Part shown: positions 32,675 to 42,800 of the stretch, one piece after another
Numbering within the stretch: the first letter of the stretch is position 1
Layout of the letters: every line of letters begins with the position of its first letter
DNA from: Phytophthora colocasiae
Lineage: Eukaryota; Oomycota; Peronosporomycetes; Peronosporales; Peronosporaceae
Direction of reading: 5' to 3'
DNA length: 64,000 nt
Assembly: GCA_018806915.1 (NCBI GenBank)
Contig: JAGKQI010000023.1
Coordinates: 124,001-188,000 of the forward strand
Program-made: the position numbers and the translations under genes
The notes under the pieces: generated by a model
What the model was told of the DNA's origin: nothing
Database searches by the model: none
The model's input: only the letters and a program-made list of their open reading frames with translations

Positions 32675-33547
32675 CTAAGGTTTTGTGTACAAGTACGCTT
32701 GCTGTGACTGTGCAGACCATGAAACCCGAACATAAATCGTTTTTCTTAAACTCCACATCTTGCAGAAATCTCGTTGACAAGTTTCCCGGTGTCTTCCACA
32801 CAGTTTTGAAGTGAGAACAACGTTAGTCAAAGCTTTTGATGAGGTCAAGAAATCCTCGAGAGCCGTGATACTGGTAGGGTCAAAGACAAGGCTGTTTGCA
32901 TACAATACGCTGCATCCTGCTGCAACAGCATACACTTCTGGACTTAGCGCTCGAATATCCGCGTTGTATATCGAGACTTTATCAAGAGCCGTATATTGCA
33001 CGCGTGCATCGCCAATCAGTTTCTTTGACAATGCAACCAAATTTTTCTGGAACTCAACGCCAATGCACCTCCCAACCTTTGTCTCCAGAGCAACTTGTGC
33101 GACAACGTTTCCTATGCCAGATCCAAAGTCTACAAAACCGTCCACCCCATGCAGAGTTGAAATTTCCGACAAAATTGCTGAGATACTATTAGGAGTAATT
33201 TCCCCACTGTGACAGTCTGGGGCGCGCACTGGTTGCCGTGGAGCACTTGCAAAGATGGCCGAAATCGCTTCATGGATGTTAACAGCGGAATGGTGAGAAG
33301 TGGATTTCCGTTCAACGCTCGCGTTACACGAGGCTTCTTGGTTTAGAAAACGTTTGGGAAAAGAATCCAGGCTTGTGCCGTACGTCTTCTTCATGGTCTT
33401 CAACCGGATCTGGAGTTGTTTTTGAGTCTTCCCACTCGACGCCATACCTAGCCAAACTGTTCTCCATTGAATCCTGCGGCCCGCGTCAACTTGTGTTTTT
33501 GCCAGCCGATACAACGTCAAGTCTTCCTCATCCGAAAAGTCTGCCAT
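32675..33547 (-). CDS. Myb/SANT-DOT1-like histone methyltransferase carried by the transposon
   Basis: This intact frame of 290 codons starts at the ATG at 33547, preferred over an adjacent GTG. Residues about 3-60 form a Myb/SANT-like domain (FSDEED, IQWRTV, LQIRLKTMKKTYG). Residues about 110-290 form a DOT1-type, S-adenosylmethionine-dependent methyltransferase: motif I FVDFGSGIGNV (138-148), an acidic residue after strand 2 (GVEF), NADIR (196-200), and the DOT1-like YANSLVF (216-222) where DOT1 enzymes have an Asn-Asn-Phe type motif. DOT1 methylates Lys79 of histone H3 in the nucleosome core, in the nucleus (known of the family); this copy's activity is inferred. The start codon lies 27 bp inside the right repeat arm's inner edge, so its promoter must lie in that arm. 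Confidence 0.85.
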   Translation of the reverse strand: MADFSDEEDLTLYRLAKTQVDAGRRIQWRTVWLGMASSGKTQKQLQIRLKTMKKTYGTSLDSFPKRFLNQEASCNASVERKSTSHHSAVNIHEAISAIFASAPRQPVRAPDCHSGEITPNSISAILSEISTLHGVDGFVDFGSGIGNVVAQVALETKVGRCIGVEFQKNLVALSKKLIGDARVQYTALDKVSIYNADIRALSPEVYAVAAGCSVLYANSLVFDPTSITALEDFLTSSKALTNVVLTSKLCGRHRETCQRDFCKMWSLRKTIYVRVSWSAQSQQAYLYTKP

Positions 33548-33574
33548 CACTTGCTCAAGTCAAAATTGATAATG

Positions 33575-35194
33575 GCAATACAAATCATGGTATATTCGAT
33601 CCTTTCCTTCATCTGCACTTTTCTGTATTTCGATAGATCCATATTCAAATTTGAATCGCTTTGATTTTGGTTACTAGTTGCCCATTTTGAGTACTCAAAG
33701 AATGTGCTTTCCCGCGCGACGTTTGAAGTTGCCACGGTATCTTCGCAGGCAAGGTTTCTCCCATGTCTTCGCTTTTGACCAATCACCATTTATCTCCGAA
33801 GAATGCGTCGCAATGATTGGCTGCATAACTTCAAGATCAAATGCGATTGGTGGAACGTAATTGAAGGTAGACCAAGTAAGCCCTGTGCAAATCAAGTCCC
33901 AAGCAACTTCCATTTCCAAATTTGCCTTGAAAGCAACACATCGAGTTCCACACATGAGCGCCAGCTACCGCTACCAGTATTGACAAGGGTCCCGCCACTA
34001 CTACTGAACCTGATGCTGTGATGCTGCGCTGTTTTTTTCCGTGCTGGCAGCTTCCGCCATGTCTTTGAGTCGCTGATTCCGGTAATACCGGTACAAAGCC
34101 TCCACCATCACGTGCTTCTTCGCAGTCTTGAGACCGCGTAGCTGGAGATGTGAACGCTTTTTCCGGAGCTGCTTAGATGTCCAAGTCTCGTACCGCTGTC
34201 GCGTGGGTGTTGTGCCTCACCGGAAGGCTCGTACTCCATAAGGTCTTCGCGTGGCACGCCGTACGTCTGCAGCACAGGGCAGAGTGCATACTGGGTCCAG
34301 TAACGCTGCTGGGACTTCGAAGAACTGTGGACTGCGCGCCGGTAAGACCAACGCTCGCGGCACCCTGCTGTGCGCAGACTTGACCCTGCCGGACCGACGC
34401 TGTTGGATCCAGCACGGACGCTGTGGCTGTCGTACAATGGTCCGTCGTACTGCTGTGGCAGGTGACACTTAAGCCCGCGGGTGGCCAAGCTACCAGCGTT
34501 TGCTGGGCTTTGTGTCCAGGACTCGCCTGTCATAGCCGTTGAGGCTGCTTGCCGGATACTCTTGACCTAGCTGTCACTAGAGGAACTTCCCGAGATGCAG
34601 AGGTGGAAACGTTGTTTGGAACAACTTATTGGCGCGACACAGTTTGCAGTGACCTCTGATTGACATACGTTTGGCCTGAATTTACACTGAACATCGCTTA
34701 CATCACTAGTATCTGCAAGAAACGTTTTATCATGAGCTGAAATAGGCATTGTATGTACTCGAAAACTACAGTCAATATTTCAAACTAATACTACGTAGTA
34801 TTCACAATTGTTTATTGCAATTCTACGCGATCAGGAACTTAACGATCAGTTCGAGATACATGACATCATTATTCCAGTATGAGCTCGCCATAGACGATAC
34901 TAACATCGTTTCCATTGCTCTTCACCTCGCTTCCAGAGCTCCGAGGTCATGTGCCGCCAGGACTTTTACTAGACTAGCGACGAGGCAACAAGGATACTCC
35001 GCTCGAAAGATGTCGGGTGTCACCACAGGAACTATAGGCTCCACAATTGTATTGAGACTGTACCAGGAACACATCCATGATCACATCGACTAACTGTACT
35101 TGAACCTACTTCACGGTATCAGGACATACAAAGATCATCACATTTGGTCCAATGTGATCTGCATACATTTATCTATACAATTGGTCCATTGAAG
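33575..35194 (-). repeat. Right arm of 1.62-kb inverted repeat
   Basis: It is the inverted copy of 29472-31090. Its inner edge abuts the DOT1-like gene and must supply that gene's promoter. The outer edge ends in ATTGAAG at 35194, where a 62-bp tandem repeat takes over. The decayed SAP-like frame is repeated here on the minus strand (about 34468-34002), with the same internal TGA. Confidence 0.92.
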
Positions 35195-35325
35195 CCTTCC
35201 GTATCTACTACTTGAATGAACTACATACATTTCTCTATACAATTGGTCCATTGAAGCCTTCCATATCTACTACTTGAATGAACTACATACATTTCTCTAT
35301 ACAATTGGTCCATCGAGGCCTTCCA
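35163..35325 (+). repeat. 62-bp tandem repeat at outer edge of the right arm
   Basis: Two full copies (35195-35256 and 35257-35318) begin CCTTCC and contain TACTACTTGAATGAACTAC and CAATTGGTCCAT. A partial copy precedes them inside the arm and another follows. The left arm lacks the extra copies, so the repeat expanded on one side only or was cut off on the other. Confidence 0.75.
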
Positions 35326-35406
35326 TATCTTTCTGACTGAATATCAATCGATTTTGTGGATTCACTATCAAATTCACCCCCATTTGAGAAGAGTCTCTTA
35401 GGAGCA

Positions 35407-38400
35407 ATGCCACGGAAACGTCAGCAGAACGCGCAGGGCCCTTCCTCACGCAGATCAAAGCGGCAATCCCTCCAGCACAACACATATCCCGATACCAGTC
35501 CAGGTAAGACCAATCTAATGAACCTTAGCCTCAAAAGTGTCATTTACATTATGTCATGACTTTTAAGGCATGGCAGACGACCGTGCAATATTCAGTGGAG
35601 TGTGGCGTATTCTTCGGTCAGCAGGATGGATTTCAAAGCCCCCACAAAGAAGCAGCCTGAGCGATCTATATCGCTATGTACCCCCCGGCGGAAACATTGA
35701 AGGACTTGAGGGAACAGATTTCTTTCTCGGTGAACGGTCACTTCTGGAGTACTACCGGAGAGTTACTATCGCTCCAGAGCTTGTAGAAGATTCTGCAGTA
35801 TCGGTAGTGCTACACCCTACCACGGACAGCAATGCAACGGCTACTGAGCATACCGTAGCAGAAACGTCACTTAGATCAACTGAAGACCAATCCGTCCCTG
35901 AAAGTCAAAGCCACGCACTAATTCCTACCTTGGAATATGCCACCACGCCAGCTGGAAGCGTACCCATGTCTGAGCTAGACATCAGTGGAAATGATGTTTC
36001 GGCAAGAACGGACATCGAAGCAGAGGAACCAGCTTCTGCAGAAACCGGTCAAGCGATATGTGCTGTATGCATGCAGCATTGTTCATCAGAACGCGGTTGT
36101 ACTTGGTGCAAAAAGTTCATTCATCACTTCTGCTCGCATGATATTTGTGTTTCGTTAAATCTTCCTGACGGTGAAGGAGGATTTCGGAAGGACTTTGGAG
36201 ATTACAGCTATTGTAGCAAGCAATGCTACACAAGTGCCAAACGGTCAGATGTGTTGGACACGAGCGGTATCGGAATAGGTGGCCATGACTGCTCAACAAA
36301 TTATTTGCAGGATTCTTCTATGACTGGGGGGCCTACAATTACGACAGTGGTGACAACCAAATCAGTAAAGAAACGGATGAAGTCCCAAACCCCAACATCA
36401 GCACCTGCAACGGCAAAGTCAATTTCGTCCAAATCGAAGGGGAAGGCGCCACATAAGAAGAACAAGGCCATGAAAGAGGCGTCTGTGATGAAGGAAGAGC
36501 TGCTTCGTAGAGCACATTTAGCTGCCGAGAAGTTCGTTGACGCTAATGTTGCGTTCTCACCTGTCGAAGAGGATTGGATGACGAAGAAATTTTACAAGGG
36601 AGTTGGCTCATCGTATTTGATGGGGGTGGTTACTAGGTACTTTGTGCAAAAGGTAAAAATCGCTGAAAATGTCAGTGTACCTTCAATGCAGTTTCAAGTA
36701 CAATGGACTAGCACCGGTTTCCAAAGCAATGATCACGTCCATCGTGTGTCTGAAGAAATTATAGTTCGTGGAATTCGTCAGTTTACGAAGATGAACAAAG
36801 CCCAGCTTCAATTTGGTGAGTCTTGGACATCGCTTTGTGGAATGGTCCCCAAAATGTCTAACATACCAGCTCTGACGGACGAATTCGAGGAGATGGATGA
36901 ACAAGGCTACAAAGAGTTGTCAACGTTTCGTGGTCAAAAAGAGCTGCATATTCCTTTGAACCCTCGCGAGGTTGAACAAATCAATTCGATGACATTCTCG
37001 CCGACAGCAGCATTAGGGCAACCACCCGGACTCTACACTCATTCAGATGGAACATGGACAACAAGACTTCGCGAGCACAGTCGAAACCTCTTCGGGCATT
37101 CTGCAACATCATCGTTTTTTGCGTTTATTCCGCTGTCATTCTGGAGCCAAGTTGTGGTATGTAGTAACATGTACGCAGATACAACCGGTAATCCGGCTCC
37201 GAGGGCTATTACATTGGATGAATTGATGAAGTTCCTGGGCATCCTCTGGTATATGACGTTGGTTGATAAAGGTGAGATGAGAAACTATTGGATTGATGAA
37301 GATGAAGCAGCAATTTTTCCTGGTGGTCGTGCTATTAGTCTGGATTCAATTATGACGTGGCGTCGATTCCTGTACATTCGCACTAATTTGAGTTTTCGAT
37401 CTTCAGTAACTACGTCCGATGTCCAGCGAGATCCAGCAGCAAGAATACGTCCTCTGATCAACATTCTAAAATCTCGATGTTTGCTCCATCTTGACGTTGG
37501 TCGAAATGTAGTGGTCGATGAGGCTAGTATTGCCTGTCGATCGCGATATGCTCGGCACATCATCGTTTTTAACTCGCATAAACCTACAGGGAAGTATCAT
37601 TTCAAGCTCTATGCATGCTGCTGCTCTACTTCGTGGTTCGTACTCAGTTTCAAGCTGCATTGTACCAGTACACTTGACGATCGCCTGGAAGGTGTAGTTT
37701 CGAACTCGGATATACATCAGCTGGCAGAGCTTACTGCGGAGTCTTCTGAAGTACGGACGCATGTAATTGAAGTCACAGCGTCCTTGGCAGGATCTAATCG
37801 GATAGTAAATACCGATAATTTTTATACATCCTGCCTACTGTTGGAGAGCTTACGGTCAATTGGGCTCTACGGGCGAGGCACCGTCCGCGCAGCTAGTAAA
37901 CATTTCCCGCATTTCACGATGATCCAGAAGAGTGATGCAAAACCCCGTGGCTTCATGAAGCAAGGCGTTTGCGTCGAAAAACACATTGTGGCGGCAAGTT
38001 GGGTCGATGGATCAATCGTGAATGTCGTATCAAATGCCGACGCATCGACCCAATCTATCGTGTATCGTCGTGTGAAGGATTGCCAAGTTGGTTATAAAGC
38101 TCCTACATGCGTTCAGGAATACAACTCTGCAATGCAGGGAGTTGACAGACATGATCAGCTTCGTGGACGCTTCTCATTAGCCGATGGTCACTCCTTTCAA
38201 AAGTGGCATAAAAAACTTGCAATGGCCATGATCGACATAGCTAGGTGCAACGCGTATATTTGCGATGGATTAGCTCGTGGTTACCACGGTGATGGCAACG
38301 AATCAACGTCGCGGACCCGAGATCCCCATCGAACGTTTGTGGTTTCTCTTATACGAGAGTTATTTAACGGCGAATGGAAAAAGAGTCTCGAAAACGACTG

Positions 38401-38839
38401 TGGAATGGCTTACACCGTCAGTGCGACGTCGGAGAAAAGACCTCCTAATCAATCCTCCAGTACTGCTGCAGCTACAGGGTTCCACAATCTACCACAGACG
38501 TGTGTAGCTAAAGAATCGTGGAAGGAGCTTGAAGGACGGAGTCGCTCTAAGCGCAAGTGCACCGTGTGTTCGTTTGAATGTAGAAACGCTACACAGAAAA
38601 CCGATTACTGCTCTGCTCATAACGTTGCGCTGTGCAAGCGCTCATATCCAGTTGACACCGGTAAACCACATCTTTGCCAACAAGAAACGTGGACTTGCTG
38701 GCAAAAGTTCCATCTCTTTTACCTTCCCAAACAAGTATATACTGCGGATGGCAACTTGAGACGCTCGTCCACAATTTATCAAGCGCAACAACCATTCTTG
38801 AAGATCAGACGTGAGCAACAGCAGAAGAAAAAGACATGA
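35407..38839 (+). CDS. piggyBac-like transposase with N-terminal zinc finger and chromo-like region
   Basis: Exon 1 (35407-35503, ATG, Arg/Lys-rich) joins exon 2 (35568-38839) in frame across a 64-bp GT-AG intron, giving about 1,122 residues; without exon 1 the frame would start at 35570 (1,089 residues, used for numbering). It excises and reinserts the element at TTAA. Residues about 163-222 form a Cys/His zinc finger (CAVC, CTWC, HHFC, CSKQC). Residues about 344-407 look chromo-like (FQVQWTSTGFQS). The DDE_Tnp_1_7 core carries D650 (VVDEAS), D749 (TDNFYTS) and D859 with D862 (GVDRHDQ), matching the catalytic Asp set of piggyBac. A Cys-rich domain (about 996-1060: CTVC, CSAH, CWQKFH) ends it, as in piggyBac. 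It is much longer than the usual about 600 residues. No stop or frameshift was seen; it appears functional. Confidence 0.92.
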
Positions 38840-38922
38840 AACAGTGAGTGAACCGTGCTGACGAGTTCAAGAAGCTCTACACGCAGGTGATTGGCTGCTC
38901 CATCGACTCCAAGTTCAAGTAC

Positions 38923-39544
38923 TTAGCTTGGGTAAACACTCACTCCAAGAAGGGAGGTCTGGACCGTTGTCGAATGTTCGCAAAGTTTCTCTAAGTCATT
39001 CACGGTTTGAAGCCGTGATCGAGCCGAAACGAGAGACGAAATTGCCCCGTTGACAGTCTCGTGGGCGTCCTTGTTGTTGTATACACTGCTCCGTTGCTCT
39101 GTATCCACCGGTAAACTTGCCAGCATCTTGACAAGCGACGAATAAACGTCGATAACCTCCGTGAAAAGTGAGAATCCGATGACATCCATGTGATCCAGAC
39201 CAGTGAGTTGTTCCATTTGAGACAAATTTACCAATTTCTGACTTGCCACTCAATTTGATAAGTTCCCCCAGTCCATCGTGACTCATAGAGAAAGTATTGA
39301 CAACACCATCATTAGGCTGCCACTCAGAGGTGAGTTTGAGCGTGTCTGGAGCGTACCGACTACCTAGTAACACTGAAAGCGCGTCAAAGGCAAGATTCAT
39401 AGTCAGCGGTTTCGGTAGTGCGATCTTCTTGAGCTTCCAATTGACTGTCGAGAAGGTATCCACTGTGGCGTAGCTGTAGTAATATACACTATCGAGAGAA
39501 GTCACGCACGATGCGTGCGGGCGACGATGTGGTCCACATCGCAT
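38923..39544 (-). pseudogene. Lipase fragment (3' half of a bacterial family I.5-like lipase gene)
   Basis: Read from 39544 down, one frame gives YYYSYAT, FDALSVLLGSRYAPD and PNDGVVNTFSM. After a frameshift near 39220 a second frame gives LDHMDVIGF and a C-terminal helix (VYSSLVKMLASLP). The order Asp (NDGVVNT) then His (DHMDVIG) is that of the catalytic Asp and His in Geobacillus/Staphylococcus-type lipases, which hydrolyse triacylglycerols and are usually secreted. The part with the nucleophilic Ser (GxSxG) and any signal peptide is absent. It is convergent with the transposase gene, 84 bp away. It is a captured, dead gene fragment; the original may be an oomycete secreted lipase. Confidence 0.7.
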
Positions 39545-39830
39545 GTATGTGATCTCTACTGTACTTCTCTTATCGATATTTTCTCAATTAGCGTACCCAA
39601 CGGTACTGTATCTAGCGTGATTATTACCGAGCACTAGCCAATCAAAAGATGTCCGCAAAATGATACCTGATGTATTCTTTTTATCGAAAGGGCGTATAAA
39701 GCCTCCCACCTTCTATATTTTTTGCCAGATTACCTGTGTAATCTTATGATGTAAAAAGTTACTTTAAGTATCTTTTTACAGCGTTTGACTTGTTTTTTGT
39801 ATGGTGTCCCTTCAAACAGAAATGTATGGC
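39545..39830. other. Right subterminal region of the piggyBac-like element
   Basis: This AT-rich stretch holds the shared subterminal motif (near 39657) and a small inverted repeat (AAAAAGTTACTTTAAGTATC, 39753-39772). No gene was seen. Confidence 0.5.
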
Positions 39831-39843
39831 GGTAACGATAGGG
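39831..39843 (-). repeat. Right terminal inverted repeat of the piggyBac-like element
   Basis: GGTAACGATAGGG precedes TTAA and is the reverse complement of 28683-28695. Confidence 0.9.
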
Positions 39844-42800
39844 TTAACTTTGGGTTGGGGGACCCCACGATACAGGGCAAAGGGGACCCCGACAGAGGGG
39901 CAAAACCGGTTGAGGGGGACCCCCGGACCCCGCCGATACACGTGTATCGGCTGAAACATATATATATAGGGTTGCGCCGGATCGTGGGGCCGGAGGACAA
40001 ACTTTGAGACGAGACTGCGTGCGTTGTAGTTGGCGGTAGCGGGCAAGTCGCGGCGCAAATCGTATCTACGGATCAAGGCGCGTCGAGTGGTACCGGTGGC
40101 GGGTCATGTATGTGCACAACCATTCCGCCCCGTCTATGTAAAGATGGCGTATACAATGTACGCGAACACGCACGTGGGAGGAAACAAACGACACACTTTT
40201 CCGCTTCTAGGATGTGCACCGACTATGTATATACGTATACCACCTGTTTGTGTGCACGAAACCGAGCATGTATGCTGCGTGTATTCCGTGTCGTGCTTTC
40301 TATCCGTGAGTGTACTAGTAGCCACTGTAATGTTGTTGCAGGCTGCTTCTATCCGCTGATTGGCTACGAACTTGACATAAAACGGCTGTCTGTGGTTTGT
40401 AGTCGGATTCGGTATGGTCAAACAGACACCCTTGCGAAATTTCAGGCCCGCCAGGTCTGTAGTTGCTGCAGTATTACAATCTAATCGCTGATTGGTTATT
40501 GCGTGTATACACGCCCTTCTATGTCCATTCTCATAGTGAACCATGTAGACATCGACATCTTACGAGTGGCTGTTTTTTTTTCGCGCGAATTTTGCACCAA
40601 CTTGGCCCTCCTGAGCTTCTTCTGTCTGGCGAAGGAGTTCAAAACCCCAAACTAGTGATATCGAGGTGCCCAAAACTGTTAACTTTGGGTTGGGGGACCC
40701 CACGATACAGGGCAAAGGGGACCCCCGACAGAGGGGCAAAACCGGTTGAGGGGGACCCCCGGACCCCGCCGATACACGTGTATCGGCTGAAACATATATA
40801 TAGGGTTGCGCCGGATCGTGGGGCCGGAGGACAAACTTTGAGACGAGACTGTGTGCGTTGTAGTTGGCGGTAGCGGGCAAGTCGCGGCGCAAATCGTATC
40901 TACGGATCAAGGCGCGTCGAGTGGTACCGGTGGCGGGTCATGTATGTGCACAACCATTCCACCCCGTCTATGTAAAGATGGCGTATACAATGCACGCGAA
41001 CACGCACGTGGGAGGAAACAAACGACACACTTTTCCGCTTCTAGGATGTGCACCGACTATGTATATACGTATACCACCTGTTTGTGTGCACGAAACCGAG
41101 CATGTATGCTGCGTGTATTCCGTGTCGTGCTTTCTATCCGTGAGTGTACTAGTAGCCACTGTAATGTTGTTGCAGGCTGCTTCTATCCGCTGATTGGCTA
41201 CGAACTTGACATAAAACGGCTGTCTGTGGTTTGTAGTCGGATTCGGTATGGTCAAACAGACACCCTTGCGAAATTTCAGGCCCGCCAGGTCTGTAGTTGC
41301 TGCAGTATTACAATCTAATCGCTGATTGGTTATTGCGTGTATACACGCCCTTCTATGTCCATTCTCATAGTGAACCATGTAGACATCGATATCTTACGAG
41401 TGGCTGTTTTTTTCGCGCGAATTTTGCACCAACTTGGCCCTCCTGAGCTTCTTCTGTCTGGCGAAGGAGTTCAAAACCCCAAACTAGTGATATCGAGGTG
41501 CCCAAAACTGTTAACTTTGGGTTGGGGACCCCACGATACAGGGCAAAGGGACCCTGACAGAGGGCAAAACCGGTTGACCCCCGGACCCCGCCGATACACG
41601 TGTATCGGCTGAAACATATATATAGGGTTGCGCCGGATCGTGGGGCCGGAGGACAAACTTTGAGACGAGACTGTGTGCGTTGTAGTTGGCGGTAGCGGGC
41701 AAGTCGCGGCGCAAATCGTATCTACGGATCAAGGCGCGTCGAGTGGTACCGGTGGCGGGTCATGTATGTGCACAACCATTCCGCCCCGTCTATGTAAAGA
41801 TGGCGTATACAATGCACGCGAACACGCACGTGGGAGGAAACAAACGACACACTTTTTCCGCTTCTAGGATGTGCACCGACTATGTATATACGTATACCAC
41901 CTGTTTGTGTGCACGAAACCGAGCATGTATGCTGCGTGTATTCCGTGTCGTGCTTTCTATCCGTGAGTGTACTAGTAGCCACTGTAATGTTGTTGCAGGC
42001 TGCTTCTATCCGCTGATTGGCTACGAACTTGACATAAAACGGCTGTCTGTGGTTTGTAGTCGGATTCGGTATGGTCAAACAGACACCCTTGCGAAATTTC
42101 AGGCCCGCCAGGTCTGTAGTTGCTGCAGTATTACAATCTAATCGCTGATTGGTTATTGCGTGTATACACGCCCTTCTATGTCCATTCTCATAGTGAACCA
42201 TGTAGACATCGACATCTTACGAGTGGCTGTTTTTTCGCGCGAATTTTGCACCAACTTGGCCCTCCTGAGCTTCTTCTGTCTGGCGAAGGAGTTCAAAACC
42301 AAACTAGTGATATCGAGGTGCCCAAAACTGTTAACTTTGGGTTGGGGACCCCACGATACAGGGCAAAGGGACCCCCGACAGAGGGCAAAACCGGTTGAGG
42401 GGACCCCGGACCCCGCCGATACACGTGTATCGGCTGAAACATATATAGGGTTGCGCCGGATCGTGGGGCCGGAGGACAAACTTTGAGACGAGACTGTGTG
42501 CGTTGTAGTTGGCGGTAGCGGGCAAGTCGCGGCGCAAATCGTATCTACGGATCAAGGCGCGTCGAGTGGTACCGGTGGCGGGTCATGTATGTGCACAACC
42601 ATTCCGCCCCGTCTATGTAAAGATGGCGTATACAATGTACGCGAACACGCACGTGGGAGGAAACAAACGACACACTTTTCCGCTTCTAGGATGTGCACCG
42701 ACTATGTATATACGTATACCACCTGTTTGTGTGCACGAAACCGAGCATGTATGCTGCGTGTATTCCGTGTCGTGCTTTCTATCCGTGAGTGTACTAGTAG

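Larger units (their letters stand above)
28683..39843 (+). mobile_element. 11,161-bp piggyBac-like transposon carrying captured genes
   Basis: It has TTAA duplications on both sides, 13-bp terminal inverted repeats (CCCTATCGTTACC) and an internal piggyBac-type transposase gene. A shared subterminal motif (AAAATGATACATGATGTA near 28696; AAAATGATACCTGATGTA near 39657) occurs in the same orientation at both ends. Contents from the left: an unassigned stretch, a 1.62-kb repeat arm, a CEP41-like pseudogene (+), a Myb-DOT1 gene (-), the inverted copy of the arm, a short tandem repeat, the transposase gene (+) and a lipase fragment (-). Typical piggyBac elements are about 2-3 kb, so most of this element is cargo. 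Confidence 0.9.
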
